5,000 nucleotides of DNA. Origin: an uncultured Eubacteriales bacterium (GTDB lineage: Bacteria; Bacillota; Clostridia; Oscillospirales; Acutalibacteraceae). The position numbers and the translations under genes are program-made. The DNA lies in the NCBI GenBank assembly GCA_902462035.1, contig CABQAC010000162.1:1-5000 (forward strand), read 5' to 3'. The notes beneath the pieces were generated by a model. That model worked only from the letters and a program-made list of their open reading frames with translations. It was not told the origin of the DNA and did no database searches. Positions 1 through 4,857 of the stretch are shown piece by piece (position 1 is the first letter of the stretch; every line of letters starts with the position of its first letter).

Positions 1-195
1 GATCAGAATGGACCCATCGTCCGCCCGTTCCAGGTTGATCAGGCAGCGCAGCATGGTGCTTTTTCCCGCGCCGGAAGGCCCGATGACGGCTACCGTCTCG
101 CCACGGTTTACCGAAAACGAAATGTCCCGCAGCACATGGTTTTCGCCAAAGCTCTTATTCATTTGCAGGACCTGGATCATTGGTTGATTATCCAT
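1..195 (-). CDS. Polar amino acid ABC transporter ATP-binding protein (GlnQ/HisP type), N-terminal part
   Basis: This is the ATP-hydrolysing subunit of an amino acid importer; it would sit on the inner face of the membrane bound to the permease dimer. The first 65 codons are visible and the gene runs off the left edge. Seen: start MDNQPMIQVLQMNKSFGENH, an LRDISF strand typical of the family, and a complete Walker A motif GPSGAGKST at residues 39-47, followed by LRCLINLERADDGSI, the usual wording after Walker A in GlnQ-like proteins. The rest (Q-loop, LSGGQ, Walker B) lies outside the window. The ATG at 195 is chosen because AAAGGAG (200-206) precedes it at good spacing. It lies 22 bases after the permease stop, so it is the third gene of the operon. 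The family is clear; the amino acid carried cannot be read from this subunit. Confidence 0.95.
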   Translation of the reverse strand, partial: MDNQPMIQVLQMNKSFGENHVLRDISFSVNRGETVAVIGPSGAGKSTMLRCLINLERADDGSILI

Positions 196-217
196 GTGGC
201 TCCTTTCCGCAATCCGC

Positions 218-874
218 CTAAAACGCGAATTTCTTTTCCAGCCGTTTGAGCAGTTTGGTCAGTACCAGGGTCATCGCCAGGTAGAACAGCGCCGCCACCA
301 AATAAGCGGTGGCGTTCACGTCCCGGTTAACCGCGCTCTTGGCAAAGTACAGCAGTTCGGTCACGCCGATAACGGTAATCAGCGAAGTATCCTTCACCAG
401 GTTGATGCACTCGTTGCCCAGCGAGGGCAGCGAGACCCGGAACATCTGCGGAATCACGATCCGCGTGGCGGTCTGCCAGCCGTTGAAGCCCAGCACCTGG
501 GACGCCTCGTACTGCCCTTTGTCCACGCTGAGCAGCCCGCCCCGGAAGATTTCGCAAAAATAGGCGGTGTAGTTTAGGACGAACGCTACGCAGGAAGCGG
601 GAAAACGGTCCAGCACTAAAAATTCTCCGATATAGGGAATAAAGGTCAGACCGTAATAGAAAAAATACAGCTGCAGCAACAGCGGCGTTCCCCGCATCAG
701 CCAGATATACACGCCCAGCGCGCCCCGCAGCACCTTAAACCGGCTGGCCCGCGCGAACGAGAGCAGCAAACCCAGCGGCAGCGAAAGCGCCAGCGTGATC
801 GCAAACAGCCCCAGGGTATACTTTACACCATGGGAGAGCTGCCCGAACAGGCCGAAAAAGTAGGAAAAGTCCAT
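218..874 (-). CDS. Polar amino acid ABC transporter permease (HisM/GlnP family)
   Basis: Integral membrane subunit of the importer, 218 residues, the usual length for the His/Glu/Gln/Arg permease family (TIGR01726/PF00528). Hydrophobic segments lie at about residues 18-41, 52-74, 92-111, 151-175 and 188-207, giving the five-helix plan of this class. RGTPLLLQL at 61-69 is the classic family motif. The EAA loop that docks onto the ATPase is at about 123-143 (EAS..LGF ... IPQ), followed by NLVKDTSL (158-165), also typical. The basic C-terminus (KLLKRLEKK) is usual. The ATG at 874 has AGGAG (881-885) six bases upstream. The gene starts 19 bases after the stop of the binding protein and ends with TAG 22 bases before the ATPase gene, so the three are surely co-transcribed. 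Only one permease is present, so it probably acts as a homodimer. Substrate is not determined. Confidence 0.96.
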   Translation of the reverse strand: MDFSYFFGLFGQLSHGVKYTLGLFAITLALSLPLGLLLSFARASRFKVLRGALGVYIWLMRGTPLLLQLYFFYYGLTFIPYIGEFLVLDRFPASCVAFVLNYTAYFCEIFRGGLLSVDKGQYEASQVLGFNGWQTATRIVIPQMFRVSLPSLGNECINLVKDTSLITVIGVTELLYFAKSAVNRDVNATAYLVAALFYLAMTLVLTKLLKRLEKKFAF

Positions 875-893
875 AATGTACTCCTAAGCGGTT

Positions 894-1739
894 TTATTTG
901 CTGTCCTGCACCAGCATGTAGTCGCCGACCACCGAATCCACCACGAACGCGTCGATTCTTCCGGCCTTCAGGTCGTTGTACGCGTCCACATTGTTGCCGT
1001 ATTCCTTTACTTCCTTCACCGTCTTGCCCACGGCGTCGCCCATCAGCGCGTCGTAAGAGGAAGAACCCTTTTGCAGCCCCACCACCTTGTCTTTCAGGTC
1101 GGCCTTGGCTTTGATGTCGGAATTCTCGGATACGATGATAATCTGTTCGTTGGCAATGTAGGGCTTGGCAAAATACATAGCCGCCAGCCGTTCTTCGTTA
1201 ATGGTCATACCGTTCCACAGGCAGTCCACCTTGCCGGTGGTCAGCTCCATTTCCTTGGAGTCCCAGTCGATGGGCTGGAACTTGACTTCCACGCCCAGCC
1301 GTTTGGCAACTTCCTTGGCCAGGTCGATATCGTAGCCCACCAGCTCGCCGTTTTCGTCGCGGAAGCCCATGGGGGGATAGCTGTCGTCCAGACCGATGAT
1401 AAAGGAACCCTTGTCCTTGATCTTGTTCCAGGATTCATCCCCGGCAGGCGCTTCGGACTCCTCTTTGAACGCCGCGTCCTTCAGCAGGGTATCAACGCCG
1501 AACCATTTTTTCGAAAGCTCCAGCCCGGTGCCGTCCTCAAAAATCTCGTCCAAAACCCTTTGCACTTCCAGGCCGAAGGCGATGTCCTCCTGGCGGAAGC
1601 CCACGCCGTATTCCTCGGCGGCCAGCGCTTCCGGAAGGGAGACGTACTTCACCTTTTTGCCGGTGGTGTTGCAGCCGGCCAGTACCGCGGCGGCCAGTAC
1701 CAGAGCGCACGCAAGCGCCAATAAACGTTTTAGTTTCAT
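894..1739 (-). CDS. Amino acid ABC transporter substrate-binding lipoprotein, circularly permuted domain order
   Basis: Extracellular receptor that captures an amino acid and hands it to the permease; lipid-anchored. 281 residues. Residues 1-23 form a lipoprotein signal peptide (KLKR, hydrophobic core, lipobox LAGC with Cys23). The fold is SBP_bac_3 (PF00497), but segment order is unusual. Residues about 30-87 (EEYGVGFR, LDEIFEDGTG, LSKKWFG) match what is normally the C-terminal end of the family. An acidic linker (88-103) follows, then the normal N-terminal half from WNKIKDKG (104) and GLDDSYPPMGF (116-126), then lobe II, ending at VVDSVVGDYMLVQDSK. Ligand contacts expected by comparison with E. 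coli GlnH are present: D118/D119, G177, T179, R184, the KGSSS loop (224-228) and D268. The ATG at 1739 is chosen over the in-frame ATG at 1763 because GAGGAGAGG lies just upstream and the signal peptide begins there. First gene of the operon. Family call is firm; permutation is read from motif order; ligand unknown. Confidence 0.93.
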   Translation of the reverse strand: MKLKRLLALACALVLAAAVLAGCNTTGKKVKYVSLPEALAAEEYGVGFRQEDIAFGLEVQRVLDEIFEDGTGLELSKKWFGVDTLLKDAAFKEESEAPAGDESWNKIKDKGSFIIGLDDSYPPMGFRDENGELVGYDIDLAKEVAKRLGVEVKFQPIDWDSKEMELTTGKVDCLWNGMTINEERLAAMYFAKPYIANEQIIIVSENSDIKAKADLKDKVVGLQKGSSSYDALMGDAVGKTVKEVKEYGNNVDAYNDLKAGRIDAFVVDSVVGDYMLVQDSK

Positions 1740-1787
1740 GTTCGTCAACCTCTCCTCAATCACTTTAGTATGATAACACTGCGACTA

Positions 1788-1816
1788 ATTATATCATGCC
1801 GCCGCGCGGATGGCAA
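1788..1816 (-). promoter_or_regulatory. Sigma-A type promoter of the amino acid importer operon
   Basis: On the minus strand TTGCCA (1811-1816, five of six bases of the -35 consensus) and a perfect TATAAT (1788-1793) are separated by exactly 17 bases. Transcription would start near 1781, giving a leader of about 40 bases before the ATG at 1739 that carries the GAGGAGAGG ribosome site. This supports the 1739 start. No riboswitch-sized leader fits. Confidence 0.85.
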
Positions 1817-1824
1817 CCGGATTT

Positions 1825-1849
1825 TTCGCCAAATTCGCCCCATTTCGCC
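1825..1849. repeat. Three phased TTCGCC direct repeats upstream of the importer promoter
   Basis: TTCGCC occurs at 1825-1830, 1834-1839 and 1844-1849, so starts are 9 and 10 bases apart, about one helical turn. They begin 9 bases upstream of the importer -35 box. The spacing and position suit a protein-binding array on one face of the DNA, but the motif is short and no known regulator box is recognised. Confidence 0.35.
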
Positions 1850-1850
1850 A

Positions 1851-1882
1851 TGGGAAAGCGGGCAACTTGACCCGCTTTCCCA
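1851..1882. promoter_or_regulatory. Perfect 12-bp inverted repeat between divergent promoters, candidate operator
   Basis: TGGGAAAGCGGG (1851-1862) and its exact complement CCCGCTTTCCCA (1871-1882) flank an 8-base spacer. The element overlaps the -35 box (1867-1872) of the rightward ATPase promoter and ends before that promoter's start point. It is also upstream of the leftward start point, so neither mRNA contains it, and no T-run follows on either strand. It is therefore more likely a DNA-level operator than a terminator. The cognate protein is unknown. Confidence 0.55.
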
Positions 1883-1895
1883 CGCCTATTATAAT
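1867..1895 (+). promoter_or_regulatory. Sigma-A type promoter of the AAA ATPase gene
   Basis: TTGACC (1867-1872) and a perfect TATAAT (1890-1895) are separated by 17 bases. The start point would be near 1902, leaving a short leader of about 18 bases. The ribosome site is G-rich (AGGGGGG, 1906-1912) with a 7-base spacer to the ATG at 1920. The right arm of the 12-bp inverted repeat covers the -35 box, so a protein bound there would be expected to repress. Confidence 0.82.
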
Positions 1896-1919
1896 GGGTG
1901 GTAATAGGGGGGCGGGGCC

Positions 1920-2675
1920 ATGTTCATCGACAGCATTGAAAAAAAGGATTCCCTGACCGCAGCGGCGCTCTGCGCGGAGGACCAATATTTGTTGACGCTG
2001 CCTGCGGTGGCCCATCTGCATCGCCTGGCGCTGCGCCGTCAGGTTACCTTTTTTGTGGGGGAAAACGGCACTGGGAAATCGACCCTGCTGGAGGCGGTGG
2101 CGGCGTGCTATGGCCTGAACCCCGAGGGCGGATCCCGTAATTTCAATTTTACCACACGTTCCTCCCATTCCGGGCTGTTCCGGCACCTGCGGCTGGCCAA
2201 GGGGCCAAAACGGCCGCAGGACAGCTTTTTTCTCCGGGCCGAAAGCCTGTACAACGTGGCGACCGAAATCGAACGGCTAGACCAGGCGGGCACGAGCTCT
2301 CTGCTCCCCTCCTACGGCGGGCGCTCGCTGCACGAGCAGTCCCATGGGGAAAGTTTTTTGTCCCTGGTGCTCCACCGGTTTTGGGGCTGCGGGCTGTATT
2401 TGCTGGACGAACCGGAGGCGGCCCTTTCCCCGTCCCGCCAGCTGACGCTGCTTTCGAAAATCGGCCAGCTGGTGGCGGACGGTTCCCAATTCATCATCGC
2501 CACCCACTCCCCAATCCTGATGGCGTACCCCGGCGCGGAAATCCTGGTGTTCGACGAATCGGGCATCCGCCCCACCCCCTACCGGGAAACCACCCATTAC
2601 CAGGTAAGCAAAATGTTTTTGGATAACCCGGAACGCATGCTGCGGGAACTGTTGGACAACCCTGCGCAGCCGTAA
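1920..2675 (+). CDS. AAA family ATPase of the RecF/ABC-like class (COG3910-type), function unknown
   Basis: Predicted soluble cytoplasmic ATPase of 251 residues, about the full length of the stand-alone COG3910-like family. Seen in order: YLLTLPAV (23-30) and a VTFFVGENGTGKST strand with Walker A at 47-55; a short helical insert; a degenerate ABC signature SHGES (141-145); Walker B LYLLDEPE (159-166) with catalytic E164; a D-loop-like ALSP (168-171); and the switch histidine in ATHS (H196). These make an ABC-type dimerising ATPase without membrane segments. The middle is too short for an SMC/Rad50 coiled coil. No nuclease, TOPRIM or DUF partner domain is fused to it. The ATG at 1920 is the only usable Met near the N-terminus and sits below a good promoter. 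It is divergent from the importer operon and is not its ATPase, since it lacks the LSGGQ and GlnQ wording. The biological role of the family is not established to my knowledge. Confidence 0.88.
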   Translation: MFIDSIEKKDSLTAAALCAEDQYLLTLPAVAHLHRLALRRQVTFFVGENGTGKSTLLEAVAACYGLNPEGGSRNFNFTTRSSHSGLFRHLRLAKGPKRPQDSFFLRAESLYNVATEIERLDQAGTSSLLPSYGGRSLHEQSHGESFLSLVLHRFWGCGLYLLDEPEAALSPSRQLTLLSKIGQLVADGSQFIIATHSPILMAYPGAEILVFDESGIRPTPYRETTHYQVSKMFLDNPERMLRELLDNPAQP

Positions 2676-2688
2676 AAGGAGACGCTAA

Positions 2689-2754
2689 ATGGAAATTGCG
2701 CTTCAGCCGGTCAGCGCCGGAGAAAAGGAAATCCGGCGCAACCTGCTCGCATAA
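2689..2754 (+). pseudogene. 21-residue ORF resembling the N-terminus of a GNAT acetyltransferase, probable remnant
   Basis: The ORF starts MEIALQPVSAGEKEI and ends NLLA followed by TAA. A strong ribosome site AAAGGAG (2675-2681) lies 7 bases before the ATG and overlaps the end of the ATPase gene, so translation is likely. The wording (MxIxLxPV, then a charged turn, then RxNLL) is how many GNAT-family N-acetyltransferases of Clostridia begin, with strand 1 then helix 1. The remaining 120 or more residues, including the acetyl-CoA loop, are absent: the frame stops inside the left arm of the 23-bp palindrome. I infer a gene lost by deletion or by arrival of the palindrome. Alternatives are a genuine small protein or a chance ORF. 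The similarity is from memory of the family, not a search. Confidence 0.45.
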
Positions 2755-2796
2755 AACAAAACAGCACCGCCGTGGCGGTGCTGTTTTGTTTTATGC
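2749..2796. terminator. Perfect 23-bp palindrome, bidirectional intrinsic terminator
   Basis: Two exactly complementary 23-base arms (2749-2771 and 2774-2796) are separated by GT. The inner 11 bp are GC-rich (CAGCACCGCC/GGCGGTGCTG) and the outer part is A-rich on the left and T-rich on the right (TTTTGTTTTAT), so transcripts from either side form a stem followed by U-rich sequence. It lies between the rightward ATPase/remnant genes and the leftward hypothetical gene. Both flanking reading frames end with GCA TAA contributed by the outer end of the arms. Confidence 0.93.
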
Positions 2797-3228
2797 TTCC
2801 GGCAAACCGGGGCCGTCCAGCCGGTCGGCGATTCGTTTGAGCAATTCCAGCGCGCTGCGGAAATCTTCCGGGGTATTTTCCCCTTCCCACTGAATACATC
2901 CCTGCCATGTGGCGTTCTGGCGAAACCGCACGTGGATGATAAACCGGGCCAGAGCCGGCCCGCCCTGGTCCGCCTCCTTTGAAAAAAGCGTAGGGCATGG
3001 TTCTTCCTTGCGCCGGCGTCTGGCAAAAGTGCGATAGTCGACCGAGGATTGGGGAAAGGACAACCGATCGAACATCGCTTCCAGCGCGGTCAACATCCCG
3101 TTTGTGTTGGCAAACGGAATGGATTCTTTAAAATACAGGCTGTAAACACTGCCGCCCAGTTCACGGTTTTCGTAAGAACGAATGGTTACCTCCGCCCTGG
3201 CCGCCATGCTGGTGATTCCTTCCTCCAT
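2791..3228 (-). CDS. Conserved hypothetical protein of Clostridia, with FRQNATWQG and FRSALELL motifs
   Basis: 145 residues, no signal peptide or membrane helix, presumably cytoplasmic. No function is known to me. Visible parts: an N-terminal region ending in MLTALEAMFDRLSFPQ (45-60), a basic run ARRRRK (69-74), then a strand plus the motif RFRQNATWQGCIQWEG (101-116) and FRSALELLKRIADRL (123-137). I recall small Clostridia proteins that share the pattern RxNxxWQGxxxW followed by FRSxLEL, so this looks like a member of an unnamed family. The tail after 137 (DGPGLPEA) extends past the usual end of that pattern and stops inside the terminator palindrome. The ATG at 3228 is preferred: GGAGGGG (3234-3240) lies 5 bases upstream, whereas the in-frame GTG at 3232-3234 overlaps that site. 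ATG at 3207 (MAARAEV) is a fallback start. It has its own promoter and lies 106 bases downstream of the MATE gene on the same strand. Confidence 0.75.
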   Translation of the reverse strand: MEEGITSMAARAEVTIRSYENRELGGSVYSLYFKESIPFANTNGMLTALEAMFDRLSFPQSSVDYRTFARRRRKEEPCPTLFSKEADQGGPALARFIIHVRFRQNATWQGCIQWEGENTPEDFRSALELLKRIADRLDGPGLPEA

Positions 3229-3265
3229 TTGCACCCCTCCAGTATGACAATATCTTTATTTTAAT

Positions 3266-3299
3266 ATTATACGGAATGACAGTCACAGGAATGGTCACA
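3266..3299 (-). promoter_or_regulatory. Putative promoter of the hypothetical gene with a tandem imperfect repeat in the -35 region
   Basis: A perfect TATAAT on the minus strand (3266-3271) lies 37 bases before the ATG at 3228. No good -35 box is found at 16-18 bases. Instead the region holds an imperfect tandem repeat, GGAATGACAGTCACA (3273-3287) and GGAATGGTCACA (3288-3299) as read on the plus strand. A strong -10 with a poor -35 covered by repeats suggests an activator-dependent promoter; this is inference. Confidence 0.5.
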
Positions 3300-3334
3300 A
3301 AAAAGAACAATCCGCATTTTTCATCCCCCGCGTA

Positions 3335-4726
3335 TCAGACGCCGGACTGCATTTGGGCATGCTCCGCCCTGCGCAGATGGCGCATCTCCGCCAGGATAAA
3401 GGTCCCAGCCAGCAAAAACGCCAGGAAATCGGCTACCGGGCCCGCATACAGCGTCCCGTCCAGCGCATAAATCCGGGGCAAAATCAGCACCGCGGGAACA
3501 AAGAATAAAATTTGGCGGGAAAGGGAAAGCAGCGCCGACTTGACCGGTTTGCCGATGGCCTGGAAGAAAATGGCCGAAACGGTCTGAAACGCGTTTAAGA
3601 CGCAGAACATCAGGAAAATACGGAAGCACTTAACCGCGAACTCGTTGTAAAGAGCGTCCTCCTGCCCGAAGATATTGACGATGCTTTGGGGAACCAGCTG
3701 GAACGCCAAGGTGGCCGCCGCTGCGAAAGCGCACGCGATCATCACCGACATACGATAGGTGCTGCGCACCCTGCCGAACTGTTTGGCGCCGTAATTGAAC
3801 CCGACGATGGGCTGGCTGCCCACCGCGATACCGACCATCACCGACAGCACAATCTGATTGACCTTCATCACAATGCCCAGCGCCGCCAGCGGTATGTTGG
3901 CCCCGTATTGGGACAAAGCGCCATAATAAGTCAGCGAGTTGTTCTGCACCACCACGACCACGGTTACGGCCATCTGGGTGATAAAGCTGGACACGCCGAA
4001 ACTGACCACGGTTCTTGCCACATGGAAGTCCGGTTTGAAAAGCCCCTTGTGAAAGTGGACGCTTTTAAACCTGGTCAGGTAGCAAGCCGAAATAATAAAC
4101 CCAACAATTTGCCCGATAATGGTCGCAATGGCCGCACCCTTAACGCCCATTCCCAGGGGGAAGATAAAAATCGGGTCTAAAATAGTATTCAAAATTGCGC
4201 CCGAAAGCATCGAAACCATGGCGAAGCGGGGGCTGCCGTCCGCGCGGATGAGGGAATTAAGCCCGATACTCAAGCCGGAAAAAGGCAGGCCGACCAGGAT
4301 AATCGAGGCATAATCCACGGCGTACTGCTCGTTTTCCGGCGTGGCGCCGAACAGCTTGAGCAGCGGCTGCAAAAACACCAGGCCGAAAACAAAAAAGAAA
4401 ACGCCCACCGCCGCCAACAGGGTCAGCGCGGTACCCGCCCCCCTGGCGGCTTTTTCCGGTTCCCGCGCGCCCAGCTTCAGGCTGAAATAGGCAGCCGCGC
4501 CGTCGCCGATAAGCAGCGCAAAGGCCATCGAGATGGTAACCAGCGGGAAGGTAACGTTGGTAGCCGCGTTGCCCAGGTAGCCGACGCCCTGTCCAATAAA
4601 AATTTGGTCCACAATATTATACAAAGAGTTAACTAGCATGGAAATAATACAAGGAATTGCAAATTTCGCGATTAACTTTCCTATTTTTTCTGTTCCCAAC
4701 GGGTTTTGAATTGCCGGATTGGTCAT
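3335..4726 (-). CDS. MATE family multidrug efflux transporter, MepA-like
   Basis: Twelve-helix inner-membrane antiporter predicted to export cationic or drug-like molecules using a Na+ or H+ gradient. 463 residues, the usual MATE length (about 450). Two MatE (PF01554) repeats are visible. In the first: NSLYNIVDQIFIGQ (33-46), SLIRADGSPRFAM (158-170) and NTILDPIFIFPLGMGVKGAA (180-199). In the second: VMVGIAVGSQPIVGFNYGAK (296-315), and FFQAIGKPVKSALLSLSRQI (387-406), which mirrors the first-half RADGSP motif. The IVDQIFIG and FFQAIGKP wording fits the MepA/DinF-like branch common in Firmicutes. ATG at 4726 is chosen over the in-frame ATG at 4783, because AAAAGGAG sits just upstream of it and the promoter's start point (near 4789) would leave the upstream ATG almost without a leader. 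The first 19 codons of the longer form are Lys/Arg-rich and not MATE-like. No regulator gene is adjacent. Substrate cannot be predicted. Confidence 0.95.
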   Translation of the reverse strand: MTNPAIQNPLGTEKIGKLIAKFAIPCIISMLVNSLYNIVDQIFIGQGVGYLGNAATNVTFPLVTISMAFALLIGDGAAAYFSLKLGAREPEKAARGAGTALTLLAAVGVFFFVFGLVFLQPLLKLFGATPENEQYAVDYASIILVGLPFSGLSIGLNSLIRADGSPRFAMVSMLSGAILNTILDPIFIFPLGMGVKGAAIATIIGQIVGFIISACYLTRFKSVHFHKGLFKPDFHVARTVVSFGVSSFITQMAVTVVVVVQNNSLTYYGALSQYGANIPLAALGIVMKVNQIVLSVMVGIAVGSQPIVGFNYGAKQFGRVRSTYRMSVMIACAFAAAATLAFQLVPQSIVNIFGQEDALYNEFAVKCFRIFLMFCVLNAFQTVSAIFFQAIGKPVKSALLSLSRQILFFVPAVLILPRIYALDGTLYAGPVADFLAFLLAGTFILAEMRHLRRAEHAQMQSGV

Positions 4727-4795
4727 TCTCTTTCTCCTTTTCTTCCATCGCAAGGGGGCTGCCGGATACACATCCTTTTTCATCGTAACCTAAAA

Positions 4796-4825
4796 ATTAT
4801 AACAGAATAAAGAGAGAAAAGTCAA
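4796..4825 (-). promoter_or_regulatory. Sigma-A type promoter of the MATE gene
   Basis: On the minus strand TTGACT (4820-4825) and TATAAT (4796-4801) are 18 bases apart. The start point would be near 4789, giving a leader of about 63 bases to the ATG at 4726. The boxes are near consensus, so basal transcription should be appreciable unless repressed. Confidence 0.8.
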
Positions 4826-4835
4826 CTAAACGATT

Positions 4836-4857
4836 CATAGGTCATTTTCTCCCTATG
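4836..4857. promoter_or_regulatory. Small inverted repeat CATAGG-N10-CCTATG upstream of the MATE promoter
   Basis: CATAGG (4836-4841) and CCTATG (4852-4857) are exact complements around a 10-base spacer and begin 10 bases upstream of the MATE -35 box. The size suits a dimeric regulator half-site pair. A six-base match can arise by chance, so this is a weak call. Confidence 0.35.

Noticed and set aside
1071..1724. Long plus-strand open frame of 217 codons antisense to the binding protein
   Set aside because: It is the shadow of a GC-biased coding strand: no family wording, no ribosome site, and the minus-strand gene is certain.
1740..1763. Longer N-terminus for the binding protein starting at the ATG ending at 1763
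   Set aside because: The eight extra codons contain the ribosome site for the ATG at 1739, and would place non-signal residues before a typical lipoprotein signal peptide.
3300..3334. Intrinsic terminator after the MATE gene
   Set aside because: A T-rich run is present on the minus strand (near 3299-3306), but I find no convincing GC stem before it, so read-through into the hypothetical gene is possible.
3686..4180. Plus-strand open frame of 164 codons antisense to the MATE gene
   Set aside because: His/Arg/Gln-rich composition typical of an antisense shadow and no initiation signals.
4727..4783. Longer MATE start, or a 19-codon leader peptide, at 4783
   Set aside because: Only a few bases separate it from the predicted start point, there is no ribosome site, and the residues are not MATE-like. 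A regulatory leader cannot be excluded but nothing supports it.
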